The notes: generated by a model not told the origin, from the sequence alone. 64,000 bases of DNA from Mucilaginibacter ginsenosidivorax (GCF_007971525.1 NZ_CP042437.1:248001-312000), one strand, 5' to 3'. Shown: positions 10,645-19,379, counted from the first letter of the stretch. Made by a program: numbers and translations.

Positions 10645-10664
10645 CATCCGACTACGTCGGGATG
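10645..10664 (-). terminator. Hairpin between tra genes
   Basis: CATCCGAC and GTCGGGATG pair around a TAC loop with one bulged G, in the 58-base gap between genes 10669-11343 and 9828-10610. No T run follows, so it may be an RNA-stability or attenuation hairpin and not a true terminator. Confidence 0.3.
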
Positions 10665-10668
10665 CTGG

Positions 10669-11343
10669 TCATTGGTGTAAGTATTTAGCATTTTGAATGA
10701 TCTGACTGACATAGGTTTTGTCCTGGCTAACCCAGCCTGCAAATGGGATTGCTGATGCGATAAGACCACGCTGCTTCGCCCAGTACATGGATTTCCAGGC
10801 ACCATAAGCTAAGCCGTCCAATATTTGCAATTGGGTAATTACTTTACGCAGCAACTGGTCACGGGAATTATAATCAGCCAGTACATTATTTCCTTCTTTA
10901 AGAATATAACCGGAAACGTCACTAACCAACGTCAATGATCTTGTTCGCATTTCAGCGGCAATATTGCCGGCAAAGGCCAAAAGGTAAGGTTCGCCTTTCG
11001 CCATCGCCAGGGCCTGGTTGATATACCCGGTCATATCCGCAATGATAACGGCTATGTTTTTGACCGCAAGACCATCTTTTAAGGCAGAGTCGACATCGGA
11101 AAGCCCTTCGTAGATCATGGTCTGGGCAAGCACCACCGAGCCAACATTGGTATTTAGGTCATTGATATTATTATTGATCTTACTGAGGTACTGCTCATGA
11201 GTAACCTCCGCACCGCTCCTCACGGCTGCATTTTGCGAAACCGCGATCAGATGCCGGTAGTCGATGACATATTCCTGCGCCATTAAGGGAGGCGAAAGGT
11301 AAAGGGCGAAAGGTAAAAGGAACCCATAGATTCTTTTTTTCAT
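10669..11343 (-). CDS. Exported tra-operon protein, paralogue 3 of 3
   Basis: 224 residues with a signal peptide at about 1-22 (ending LMAQ). The mature protein is helical and ends in IIQNAKYLHQ. Its C-terminal third resembles the proteins at 12537-13217 (shared YGxxxSMYWAK, PF/PW-AGW/EW and NAKYL motifs) and, more weakly, at 11340-12008. The start overlaps the upstream stop as ATGA at 11340-11343. It occupies the position of TraI in CTnDOT-like operons. A VirB5-like role in the pilus is possible but only an inference. Confidence 0.72.
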   Translation of the reverse strand: MKKRIYGFLLPFALYLSPPLMAQEYVIDYRHLIAVSQNAAVRSGAEVTHEQYLSKINNNINDLNTNVGSVVLAQTMIYEGLSDVDSALKDGLAVKNIAVIIADMTGYINQALAMAKGEPYLLAFAGNIAAEMRTRSLTLVSDVSGYILKEGNNVLADYNSRDQLLRKVITQLQILDGLAYGAWKSMYWAKQRGLIASAIPFAGWVSQDKTYVSQIIQNAKYLHQ

Positions 11344-12008
11344 TGTTTCAGGTATTTAGCGTTCTGAATAATATCCTGCCCGATAGATTTATCCGCGTCA
11401 ATAAAATTCTGAAAAGGATTTGCTGCCCGTAATAATGAGGCCAGGCTGGAGTATTGCATCATATTAAGCATGTTGCCGGAAAGGTCCTGAATATTGCTTA
11501 GTTCAGAGATCACGTAATCAAAAAGCATCTTCCGGTCGGACGCTTTCATTTGATTGAGATCACCAAGCGATAAAGAAAGGCCTGTAACGTAAGCCACTAG
11601 GCTCCTGGCTTGTGAGGTAAACTGCAAAGCAGATTGGTACCCGATAGCAATTAAGGCCGGATTCTTTTGTACCAATTGTACGATTTGGGCCTGGTTGCTG
11701 ATGATCCGGCTGACCATTGGGGTGGCGTAAATACCAATATCTGCGATATTTATAGCAGTGCCGACGGTATTATATCGTTGCTGCAAAGTCCGGTACATGG
11801 CTTTTGTTTTACCCAGCAAGGTCAGGTTCGCCTGCTCATTTGCTGTCGCCAGCGCTTGCTGGTTCTTTGCCTTGACTTGCAGCTTATTTTCCGATTCGGA
11901 TTCGTCAACCAGTTGGTGAAGGGCGGGAATGTCCAGTATTTTTTGTTGCGCAAAGACTTTGGTGCCATAAGTTATCAAGATAACCATGGCCAATAGTATA
12001 ACTTTCAT
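11340..12008 (-). CDS. Exported tra-operon protein, paralogue 2 of 3
   Basis: I choose the ATG at 12008 (MKVILLAMVILITYG) because it begins a clean signal peptide ending KVFAQ; the longer frame to 12071 runs into the methyltransferase gene. This gives 222 residues. The mature protein is helical with a coiled-coil stretch at about 30-80 and ends in IIQNAKYLKQ like its two neighbours. It differs more from the other two in the middle, lacking the MYWAK segment. Start lies seven bases after the methyltransferase stop. Confidence 0.72.
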   Translation of the reverse strand: MKVILLAMVILITYGTKVFAQQKILDIPALHQLVDESESENKLQVKAKNQQALATANEQANLTLLGKTKAMYRTLQQRYNTVGTAINIADIGIYATPMVSRIISNQAQIVQLVQKNPALIAIGYQSALQFTSQARSLVAYVTGLSLSLGDLNQMKASDRKMLFDYVISELSNIQDLSGNMLNMMQYSSLASLLRAANPFQNFIDADKSIGQDIIQNAKYLKQ

Positions 12009-12015
12009 AAGCGTT

Positions 12016-12540
12016 TTATTTTTTGCACTTGTGGAGGAACACATTCCAACCGGGGCGGCGTGTGGAACCAAAAACCTGGAGTTTTGATCTGTTTGGGAAT
12101 ATACTTTCTATTAAAGCATAAGCATCCGCCGGTTTGTATTTCCGGTTTTTAACCCTGCCTGTAAACGGTGACTTTAGGGGATCAGGAAAAGTCATTGCCG
12201 ATGAAAATAAAGCGCCTTTATAATAGACCATAAGGTATTCAAGTACCTCCTTTGAAGTGCCCCTTTTCCACTTTGGCCTCTGCCATGCCAGGTACTGATG
12301 ATATTGATAGCCCAGGTGCTTCATGTAATCCCTGCAATCATCCGCGAACTTTTCAGTAACCCAGATAAAAACGATGTGGTCCGGTGAGGTCAGATACTCG
12401 AGGCAATCCCCCAGGAACTGGAAGGCCACCATGGCTTTCACCATTTTGGGAGATATAGTACCAGTCAGGATCTTATGTGATCTTCTGTAAATGCGGTACT
12501 GTTTCCAGGGCGGGCAGATCATAATGACTTCGTGTTTCAT
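12016..12540 (-). CDS. MT-A70-like methyltransferase with altered catalytic motif (CPPW)
   Basis: The start at 12540 overlaps the upstream stop as ATGA, giving 174 residues. The protein follows the MT-A70 pattern: a [D]PPW-type motif at residues 9-12, here CPPW; FIWVT at about 58-62; LAWQRPKWKRG near 85-95 with the following LEYLMVYYKG; and a C-terminal RKYKPADAYALIES...RRPGWNVF block. MT-A70 enzymes transfer methyl from SAM to N6 of adenine in RNA or DNA. The usual catalytic Asp is replaced by Cys9, so activity is uncertain. It is embedded between exported tra proteins, which is an odd place for a cytoplasmic enzyme. Confidence 0.78.
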   Translation of the reverse strand: MKHEVIMICPPWKQYRIYRRSHKILTGTISPKMVKAMVAFQFLGDCLEYLTSPDHIVFIWVTEKFADDCRDYMKHLGYQYHQYLAWQRPKWKRGTSKEVLEYLMVYYKGALFSSAMTFPDPLKSPFTGRVKNRKYKPADAYALIESIFPNRSKLQVFGSTRRPGWNVFLHKCKK

Positions 12541-13217
12541 TCCTTCAGGTATTTGGCATTCGTTAAAACATCGTTGGCAATCCTGACATCCTGGTTTTGC
12601 CATTCTGCCCATGGATTAAGCGAGCGAAAAACGCCGTTGATCTTCGCCCAATACATAGCCCGGCTCATACCGTAGGCGATACCCCGCAGGATGCGCATCT
12701 CATCAGCAATATGATTGAGCAGTTTTCCCCTTTCACCGGAATCCATGAGATTTTCTTTTCCGCCTTTTAATACAAAAGCGCTGACATCCGCCGCCAGTAT
12801 AGTGGCCCTTGTTTCAAAGTCCCTGGCTCCCTGTTCTGCGAATAGCAACAATACGGGATCGGACTTGGCGAGCTTTACCGATGATTCCACATCACTGATA
12901 ATATCTGAGCCACATGCTGCTATTTCTTTTATGGTTGACAGGTTATTGATCACTGATGCCACCTGGCTCAAACCCTGGTAGATCTTGTTTTGCAGGCTGT
13001 TGACAATAACCAGTTGCCCGCTGACCGCCAGTTGTCCCTTTTGGATAAGATTTAACTTGTCATTGGTTGTGTTCAATTGGCTGTTAATAACACCTGCATT
13101 TACGGCGATTGCCGCTGAAACGGCAGGATCTACGGTCAATGTCTGTGCGTACAAACAGTAATGAGATGCTAAAAAAACTATCGCTAATAATGACCATTTG
13201 AAAAAGTAATTCTTCAT
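12537..13217 (-). CDS. Exported tra-operon protein, paralogue 1 of 3
   Basis: 226 residues with a signal peptide at about 1-24 (ending CLYAQ). The mature helical protein ends in VLTNAKYLKE and shares the AYGMSRAMYWAK and PWAEW motifs with the 10669-11343 protein. The ATG overlaps the traG stop (13214-13217), and its own stop overlaps the start of the MT-A70-like gene, so all are one polycistronic unit. Probably an envelope part of the conjugation machine. Confidence 0.75.
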   Translation of the reverse strand: MKNYFFKWSLLAIVFLASHYCLYAQTLTVDPAVSAAIAVNAGVINSQLNTTNDKLNLIQKGQLAVSGQLVIVNSLQNKIYQGLSQVASVINNLSTIKEIAACGSDIISDVESSVKLAKSDPVLLLFAEQGARDFETRATILAADVSAFVLKGGKENLMDSGERGKLLNHIADEMRILRGIAYGMSRAMYWAKINGVFRSLNPWAEWQNQDVRIANDVLTNAKYLKE

Positions 13218-15637
13218 GATTGTTGATTTTGATTAACCTGTGAAATGAAAGCAGGTAAGGATTTACCGCTGTCTTTAAAATCATTGACGAAGGCATCAAG
13301 GCCATCCGGGTAAGAACCGAAGCGATTGGTGTAGCTTTCTACCGCCGACTTTTCCGGTTTTTCTGTGGTGTAAGTCAAATATTGGTGAAGCGATACTTCT
13401 ACTCCATATACTTCCCCGACTGCGCCGCGACGGATATAGACCTCTTTAAACCGGCCACGATTCTCAGTATTGTCAAGCTGATTGATGGTAAAAATCTTGC
13501 GCCTTTCGGTTTCATTAATCGAAAGCAGGGAGGCGATTTGATCATAATTATCTTTAAACTTGGTCTGGTCAAGCAGAAAAATGGTATCTGAATTATTGAT
13601 AATGCTGTCTTTAACTACAGCATTCCCAATGATGTCGCCCAATTCCTGCGTTACAACTATTGCCTCCCCCCAAAACTTGCGAACAGTCTTGTAGAGGTAC
13701 AAAATATAACCAGCCATAAGCGGGCTTGCGATGGCTTTCCATGCCTCTTCAATTATTAAGGTCTTGCGCCTGTCGGAACGGTAACGCATCTTTTGGATGA
13801 ACACATCCATGATGATGAGCGTTACAAGGGGAAAGAGGATCTTGTGCTCCTTAATACTGTCAATTTCGAAGACAATAAAGCGTTCGGTGAACAGGGATCT
13901 ATCCGTTTCATTGTTTAGAATAGCTGCAAACTCCCCTCCTTTGTAGAACTTTTTTAATACATATCGGAACTCATCAAAGTCGAAAGGAATTTTTTCTTTC
14001 CCTTTTATTTCAGGTATCTTTTCCAACGCGAACTCATAAAAAGTATTGAAGTTTAATTTCCCGCCGGTGGCAAAGAATTTACCATAATAAGCGGAGATCA
14101 CATTGGCAATAACGTCACGTTCTACCGGGCTGAATGTTCCTTCCGCACCTTTCCAGGCAACAGCAATCAGGGTACACAGAAAGTCCTTTTTTTCAATATT
14201 GTACTCCGCTTCAGTGATCTGAAAGGGATTCATCGTAATGGGCTTTTTATCTGTGTAGGTGATGTATTTGCCCTGATAATAATTACATAGCCCTGAATAG
14301 GAATGGCCTGTGTCCACAATCACCATATCCATATTGTAAAGCATGTAATTTTCTATCAGTGAGCAAGTCAGAAAGCTCTTACCAGAACCCGAGGGGCCTA
14401 ATATGAAGCGGTTTCTTGAATTTATCCGTCCTGTCCGCATGGGGAGGTCAGAGGGGTCGATCGCGACGGGAATACCCTGCCGGTCAGTAAACCTGATCAG
14501 GAAATCGGAAGGTTCATCTTTGGGCAGTGATTCCTTAAAGAAGAAGCAAACAGCCGCATCACAGGTGGTAAGAAACCAATCGTACTCTTTTAGCTCTACG
14601 CCGTTTCCCGGCAGTACAGTGCGAAAAAGCTCCAGTTGGTTGTAAGCGTTTTTGCTGGGGATAATCCCTAGCTGGAAGAGAGAGCTCTCCACAAAATTGA
14701 CCGCCTTTTGGATGGCGTAGGCTTGTGCTGCCACCAGGATATTAAAATGGCAATTGACCAGCAGTTGGTTTTCGCGGGCGACATCGTTTAGCAGGAGGTC
14801 GATATCTTCTACACATAATTGATTGGCAGGATCAGGAATACCCGCATGTCTTTTCCTTTTTTGCTCCAGCTTCCGGAGGGTTACTACCTGGTTAGGTATT
14901 TCGATGACCTGGTTGTAAACAATCACATCGACACCGGGAACTTTAAACAGGAACGACAGGAAGTCCACCGGAAACCCGCGCATGCTTTCCTTGTCATTCA
15001 GTTCGATGTGCGTGGAAACCTCGGGCGGCAGATCGATGTTGTCGATATTGACCAGGCTGATACTGCGCACCGACCTTTCGCCCATCATGATCTCGGTTTC
15101 CGAGGGAGCAAGATTATCCAGCGTGATGTTAACCCCACCAAAGTCCATGCTGAGCAGTTGTAAAACCAGCTGGTTCAGCCGGCCTTCATTGAGGGCATTT
15201 GCAGATGGCAGCACGTCCAGCACTTTGCCTATAGCCTGCCTGAAGTCCCGCAGGACACGGGCATCATAAACGTAAAACGCACCTTTTTTGACCTGGCGCG
15301 TTATGGTTAAATAGGTGGCGACCTTCAGGCACTCCCGCCCGTCGAAATGGGCGTTGTACTGTTTTTGCAGGTATTCGGTAGCGTGCGGTCCTTTATAAGC
15401 TGAACGGCTGATGATATCCTGCTTTTGCAGGAGATAACCATCGCCTAATATTTTAACGACATTGATGAGCAGATGGTGAAACTCTTCATATCCCGCGGGA
15501 TAAGCGGAATAGCGGATGACCGGGTTTGCCAATTGGATAACCACTGAACATTCGCCATTTAAGCCTATGAGCAAATCGTATTCACCATCTTTATCCACTC
15601 CCGCATAGGGAATGTTAAACAAGGTTTTTACGCCCAT
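13214..15637 (-). CDS. traG: Conjugation ATPase TraG (VirB4 family)
   Basis: Start at 15637 (MGVKTLFNIPYAGVD) gives 807 residues and is preferred over the longer frame to 15736, which overlaps traF more. The N-terminal CagE/TrbE-like domain (about 20-380) is followed by the ATPase domain with Walker A GPSGSGKS (about 412-419) and Walker B LIIEEAWKA (about 627). VirB4-type ATPases power assembly of the mating channel at the inner membrane. The start overlaps the end of traF by 23 bases, a usual arrangement. Confidence 0.95.
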   Translation of the reverse strand: MGVKTLFNIPYAGVDKDGEYDLLIGLNGECSVVIQLANPVIRYSAYPAGYEEFHHLLINVVKILGDGYLLQKQDIISRSAYKGPHATEYLQKQYNAHFDGRECLKVATYLTITRQVKKGAFYVYDARVLRDFRQAIGKVLDVLPSANALNEGRLNQLVLQLLSMDFGGVNITLDNLAPSETEIMMGERSVRSISLVNIDNIDLPPEVSTHIELNDKESMRGFPVDFLSFLFKVPGVDVIVYNQVIEIPNQVVTLRKLEQKRKRHAGIPDPANQLCVEDIDLLLNDVARENQLLVNCHFNILVAAQAYAIQKAVNFVESSLFQLGIIPSKNAYNQLELFRTVLPGNGVELKEYDWFLTTCDAAVCFFFKESLPKDEPSDFLIRFTDRQGIPVAIDPSDLPMRTGRINSRNRFILGPSGSGKSFLTCSLIENYMLYNMDMVIVDTGHSYSGLCNYYQGKYITYTDKKPITMNPFQITEAEYNIEKKDFLCTLIAVAWKGAEGTFSPVERDVIANVISAYYGKFFATGGKLNFNTFYEFALEKIPEIKGKEKIPFDFDEFRYVLKKFYKGGEFAAILNNETDRSLFTERFIVFEIDSIKEHKILFPLVTLIIMDVFIQKMRYRSDRRKTLIIEEAWKAIASPLMAGYILYLYKTVRKFWGEAIVVTQELGDIIGNAVVKDSIINNSDTIFLLDQTKFKDNYDQIASLLSINETERRKIFTINQLDNTENRGRFKEVYIRRGAVGEVYGVEVSLHQYLTYTTEKPEKSAVESYTNRFGSYPDGLDAFVNDFKDSGKSLPAFISQVNQNQQS

Positions 15638-15902
15638 AACGATTAAGGATGTAAATGTTTGAAGCGCGGCTTTTGGAATGAAGACCGCCTTTTTGCTTGC
15701 CGGCAGTAAATAATAAACCGCCAACGATAAAGCCAATGAGAATCATGGCGCCAAGCCACATATTGACCAGGGACATGGTTAAAGCCCCAAATACAAGTCC
15801 TGCCAAAAGTGAGGCAATGCCCCAGTAAATGAACTTGCCTTTGAAACCTTTGAATATAAGGGGCCGTTGCAGCCCCTTATAAACAGGATACTTCCTGGCC
15901 AT
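15615..15902 (-). CDS. traF: Conjugative transposon protein TraF (DUF4133, VirB3-like)
   Basis: 95 residues starting MARKYPVYKGLQRPL. Two adjacent membrane segments lie at about 23-42 and 46-65. The N-terminal VYKGLQRPLIFKGFKG motif is typical of DUF4133/TraF, a small inner-membrane protein next to the VirB4 ATPase. Stop and start join the traE end as TAATG (15900-15904), so translation is coupled. Confidence 0.88.
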   Translation of the reverse strand: MARKYPVYKGLQRPLIFKGFKGKFIYWGIASLLAGLVFGALTMSLVNMWLGAMILIGFIVGGLLFTAGKQKGGLHSKSRASNIYILNRYGRKNLV

Positions 15903-16207
15903 TATAAGCCGAAAAAAGCTTTGATCACCAATGCGGAAACCACGAGAAAGACACACGAGCCGCCCCATCCCATAAGCTCTTTGTTGATATCTTGGTCCCC
16001 TGAATTCCACTTCGAGTAGACACGAATGGCACCAACAATACCGACAATACCACCGATCACCAGGGTGATGTTTGTTACCGGGGCTACATAGGTTTTTAAG
16101 GTAGAGGTTGCTGTGTTCAGGCCGTTAACGCCGCTTTGCGCAAACACAGGAATAGACAGGGCCAGCAATACTGCTAAGGCCCATAACTTTTTTGTTTTTG
16201 TAAACAT
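15902..16207 (-). CDS. traE: Conjugative transposon protein TraE (DUF4134)
   Basis: Start at 16207 (MFTKTKKLWALAVLLALS) gives 101 residues with a signal peptide ending VFAQ and two membrane segments at about 44-62 and 78-97. The GGIVGIVGAIRVYSKWNSGDQD segment between them marks DUF4134, the TraE family, comparable in size and topology to VirB2 pilin-like proteins. A longer frame to 16264 exists but adds a weak leader. Confidence 0.87.
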   Translation of the reverse strand: MFTKTKKLWALAVLLALSIPVFAQSGVNGLNTATSTLKTYVAPVTNITLVIGGIVGIVGAIRVYSKWNSGDQDINKELMGWGGSCVFLVVSALVIKAFFGL

Positions 16208-16281
16208 TAAAAGGGAGAAAAAATAAAGGCGGAGATCTTTTAAGGCCACCTGGGAGATGGTCATGTATGGTAAAAGAGCGT

Positions 16282-16332
16282 TCAGATCACGAACAGCGCT
16301 CCTAAAAATTCACCCAATGGGAATGGCAGTAT
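16282..16332 (-). pseudogene. Probable C-terminal remnant of a third TraE-like gene
   Basis: Minus-strand bases 16332-16282 read PFPLGEFLGALFVI followed by a stop, close to the ends of the two traE copies (FLRALFGI and VIKAFFGL). Bases 16274-16298 also resemble the 3' end of the second copy at 16433-16455. Upstream frames are closed by stops, so only a tail is left. The 225-base gap between the two traE copies holds no other gene. Confidence 0.4.
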
Positions 16333-16432
16333 TCAACTGCACAGTTAAACCTACAGCAGGTTTATTGAAGTTAATGTAGACGGAAATCTTTTATTGCTTC
16401 CTGGGAAAAAGCATCATTAAAACAACAGGCAT

Positions 16433-16729
16433 TCAGATTCCGAACAATGCCCGTAAGAAAGGACCCGAAAGGATCATAAAAAAAGCAGCGAAAAACCAGG
16501 CGGCAACGGCTGAATCTATCCGATCCTTACCCATTTGCCAGTTCTGGTATATTTTAAATGCACCAATGAGGCCAAATAAAAGGGCGAGCGTTAGCGCAAA
16601 ATCAAAGGCTGAAAAAAACGATAAAGAAAGGTCTTGTTTAGCTTGTGCCAAAGAACCATCCATTATACCAGGCTGCGCTACGGCTATCATCGTGAGCAGG
16701 CTGCACCAGGCGGTCAGGAAAAATTTCAT
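16433..16729 (-). CDS. Second TraE-like protein (DUF4134)
   Basis: 98 residues with signal peptide (MKFFLTAWCSLLTMIAVAQ) and two membrane segments at about 40-60 and 76-96. The loop FGLIGAFKIYQNWQMGKD parallels the traE loop, and the C terminus FLRALFGI matches the family. It is a paralogue of traE, 225 bases upstream of it. Two pilin-like genes in tandem occur in some Bacteroidetes elements; the division of labour is unknown. Confidence 0.8.
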   Translation of the reverse strand: MKFFLTAWCSLLTMIAVAQPGIMDGSLAQAKQDLSLSFFSAFDFALTLALLFGLIGAFKIYQNWQMGKDRIDSAVAAWFFAAFFMILSGPFLRALFGI

Positions 16730-16732
16730 ATG

Positions 16733-17017
16733 CTAAAAACTAACGGCTTTGGTGTACTCGACCGATTCTTCACGGGCGAGGTTGAACATCTGTTTGAGGC
16801 TGACACCACCTGAAAAAACTACTGATGATTCCTTTCCGTTCGGGATAGATTCATCTGCGTATGACTTAACGGGTTCAATATCTTCCACAAAAGTGAGTTC
16901 ATGTTTATCATTTCCGTTATCTCCGCCTTTGGTGCGCAGGTAATCCCAAATGATCAGGGCTGCATAATAGCTGGTATAGATACCAAGCAGCCATAGGGTA
17001 AATTTTATCCAGGTCAT
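16733..17017 (-). CDS. Small single-span tra-region protein
   Basis: 94 residues with one membrane segment at about 5-24 and an acidic C-terminal tail. It starts on an ATGA overlap with the preceding gene (17014-17017) and ends three bases before the second traE. It occupies the traC/traD zone of CTnDOT-like elements, but no clear family signature is visible. Confidence 0.7.
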   Translation of the reverse strand: MTWIKFTLWLLGIYTSYYAALIIWDYLRTKGGDNGNDKHELTFVEDIEPVKSYADESIPNGKESSVVFSGGVSLKQMFNLAREESVEYTKAVSF

Positions 17018-17361
17018 AAGTCTGTGTTTTGAATATAATGTTTAATAATGGTTTTCAATTCGGGATAGGTGTCAAAGAAATGTTTTACAGCAAAGGCAAC
17101 GAATCTGGTCACGTCTACCCCGGTCGCCATTTTAAATTTATTCATGATATCGGCGGTTTGCTTATCGAAGCGAACATGCACCATTTTTTTATTATCACTG
17201 TTATCATAGGCGATCAAGGCTTTGAGTATGGTGGATTCGATGATTTTATCTGCCTTTTTCGTGGCCTTTTTTTGGACTTCATCTCCTATATTATGATAGC
17301 TGCCACCCGGCTTGATCATTTTTTCACGTAGCTGGTCGGCTAATGATTTCATTTTTTCCAT
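17014..17361 (-). CDS. TraB-position small basic DNA-partition-like protein
   Basis: 115 residues, basic N terminus. The segment KKMVHVRFDKQTADIMNKFK and the following helices look like a ribbon-helix-helix fold, so it may bind DNA as partner of the ParA-like TraA. It overlaps traA by 13 bases. CTnDOT-like elements carry small DUF3408-type proteins here; I cannot assign the family firmly. Confidence 0.68.
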   Translation of the reverse strand: MEKMKSLADQLREKMIKPGGSYHNIGDEVQKKATKKADKIIESTILKALIAYDNSDNKKMVHVRFDKQTADIMNKFKMATGVDVTRFVAFAVKHFFDTYPELKTIIKHYIQNTDL

Positions 17362-17975
17362 AATCGGTCGGCGAATATTTCTTCGAATACAGGTGTGATT
17401 ACGCCGTAAAGGGATAAGGGCGTTTGAAAGGTGGTTATCCTTTGGAAGTCAATACGATCGGGGATCGCTGCTGTGATCTTGCCAAATTTGGACAGTTGTT
17501 CGTTCACCTCACTCATGATCTCGAACTTGACATTCGCCTTGATCCGGTTAGGGATAAAAACTACCTGTACTTTCGGGTTGACCTTTTTAAGCACAACGGC
17601 AAATAAAACTGTCGATTCAAATGTAAATTCATCATAGGAAAATGGACAGATCACCATGTCGGCACATTTAAAAACAGGTATTAACCCATCGTCATCCAGT
17701 TTACCCGGCAAATCAATCAGTATCGCATCCTTTTTACTTTTAGTGAGCATATTGCTCAGTACCGGAAAAGTTTCCAGCGTTGCCGCCATTACATCATATG
17801 GCTCGTCATTCTCCAGCACTTTCGCTTTTTCAAATTTCTGAGAGATAGATTGCTGATAATCCATATCAATAATGGTTACGGGCCAGTTTTTAGCCAAGCT
17901 CAGGTAGTTCCCTGATAGGACGGTGAGCGTACTTTTTCCTACGCCACCCTTCTGGTTGCCAAATAAACAGATCAT
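17349..17975 (-). CDS. traA: TraA, ParA/MinD-type ATPase
   Basis: 208 residues with the deviant Walker A motif KGGVGKST at residues 9-16 and the DMDYQQS motif (about 38-44) and LIDLPG (about 86-91). ParA-type ATPases position DNA or protein complexes; TraA heads the tra operon of Bacteroidetes conjugative transposons. It follows mobB by 21 bases on the same strand. Confidence 0.9.
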   Translation of the reverse strand: MICLFGNQKGGVGKSTLTVLSGNYLSLAKNWPVTIIDMDYQQSISQKFEKAKVLENDEPYDVMAATLETFPVLSNMLTKSKKDAILIDLPGKLDDDGLIPVFKCADMVICPFSYDEFTFESTVLFAVVLKKVNPKVQVVFIPNRIKANVKFEIMSEVNEQLSKFGKITAAIPDRIDFQRITTFQTPLSLYGVITPVFEEIFADRLWKK

Positions 17976-17996
17976 AAGTTTTCATGGGTTTATCCC

Positions 17997-18992
17997 TTAG
18001 CGGGTATTAGTTCTCGCTTTCTTTTCCCTGCGCCGTTTCATGCCCAGTACCTGCTGGTCATCCACATCGTCGGAGATCATGACAGGCCTGATATACGCCC
18101 CCTCCGGTACATATTCAGAATGATAAGTAATGGCATTTTCGCCCAGATAATCATGGAGATCGATACCAGGTTGTTGATTTACTGGTTCAAAATTGATACG
18201 ATCATCCAGTAGATATTTCAGGCTTAGTATTTCACTACCCTTAAAGACCTGTTTGGTAGCATTGTCAATAACCGTATACCCATACGGCTTTTTTCCTTCT
18301 GCAGAATGAATTACCAGGTCGATTTGATATTGTGTTTTAAGCCGCTGCACAAATTCCGGTGAAGTTTTTTGAGCGATGAATAATTCTTTGAGTTTGGCCA
18401 TCCTTGCCTTATCGGGTACATGGGAATTTATTTTTTGCCGCAGTTTTTTTTCGTTGATATAGTCACGGCCAAGGAAACCCTGATTCTCCAGAATCATATA
18501 AAACTGTGCCCGGGTACTGAAACGGTATTGCATAGCGAATGTATAGCCCAGCACCTTGTCTATGCTCCTGACCGCCCTTACCTGTTCATAATCACGGTCG
18601 ATCTGCTTACCATCCTTACCTACCCTCGAACTGACTATGTGGACATGGTGATTATCGGTGTCCTTATGAAAAACGATCAGGTAAGGCTGATCGCCATATT
18701 TCATTTCTTTCAGCCACATCAAAGCTACTTTTGTTAATTCCTGTTTGCTATAGTTTCGTCCGCGAGCTGAAATGACCGCGTGAAACTGTGTGTTTTTTTT
18801 GATCCCCTTATTTTGAGCGGACAGCATGAGGAGATAATTAACCAGGTCCTGCGGCCGCGGGTTACTCAATGCCTGTATGGCACCAAAGTTGGCAATAAGC
18901 ATCAGCTCTCCCTTGTTCCGGTCGATCTTGTTAGTATTGTATTTTACGCCGGCAAAAGTCCTGGAAGATTTTTCAAGGATGCGGGCAATCAT
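17997..18992 (-). CDS. mobB: Relaxase MobB (MOBP-type mobilisation nuclease)
   Basis: 331 residues. The relaxase metal site reads FHKDTDNHHVHIVSSRV, giving His109, His116 and His118; Tyr18 in VKYNTNK is a candidate nicking tyrosine. Relaxases cut one strand at oriT and lead the strand into the recipient. The start at 18992 (MIARILEKSS) is usual for the family. In most elements mobA directly abuts mobB; here 461 bases of repeats separate them (see 19078-19379). Confidence 0.92.
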   Translation of the reverse strand: MIARILEKSSRTFAGVKYNTNKIDRNKGELMLIANFGAIQALSNPRPQDLVNYLLMLSAQNKGIKKNTQFHAVISARGRNYSKQELTKVALMWLKEMKYGDQPYLIVFHKDTDNHHVHIVSSRVGKDGKQIDRDYEQVRAVRSIDKVLGYTFAMQYRFSTRAQFYMILENQGFLGRDYINEKKLRQKINSHVPDKARMAKLKELFIAQKTSPEFVQRLKTQYQIDLVIHSAEGKKPYGYTVIDNATKQVFKGSEILSLKYLLDDRINFEPVNQQPGIDLHDYLGENAITYHSEYVPEGAYIRPVMISDDVDDQQVLGMKRRREKKARTNTR

Positions 18993-19077
18993 AGATTGAC
19001 AGATTGGAGGAAAGAAGTAACGCCATAACCGTATATCAATTTACCCTATCAGTATAACTTTGTAAAGGTGTATTCAA

Positions 19078-19379
19078 ACATCGTGATAACCGCGGATCTC
19101 TGTAAAGTAGTAACGGGCTAACGAGTGATCCCTATAGTTTTGTAAAGTAATAACGGTGTACCTGTGCATCGTTTGATCAGGGTACCTGATGATCTGTATA
19201 TCTTAGTAACGGATTATCCTACTATCGGTATATCAGTCCACATGGATATCCCGGTGACAGGTGGTCCTTAATCGTTGTAAAGTAATATCGGAATATCTTA
19301 CTATCGTTTGAACAGGCTACCTGACGATCCGGATATCCCAATAATAGGCGATCAGGCTATCGGTATATCTTAACATCAG
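19078..19379 (-). repeat. Degenerate tandem array with 24-base period between mobA and mobB
   Basis: The gap between mobA and mobB holds about 12 diverged units of 24 bases. Read on the minus strand in one frame they give an eight-residue pattern, for example RYTDSLIx, RYSDITLx, RYPDQTMx, RYTVITLx, broken by several stops (after R, VD and IRY), so the array is not translated as one protein. Units share GATATACCGATA- and TACTTTACA-like cores. The blocks 19141-19212 and 19276-19347 are near copies 135 bases apart. No gene is supported in 18993-19453. Confidence 0.7.

Noticed and set aside
19078..19379. CRISPR array
   Set aside because: Units are contiguous, highly diverged and 24 bases long without unique spacers, and no cas genes are near.
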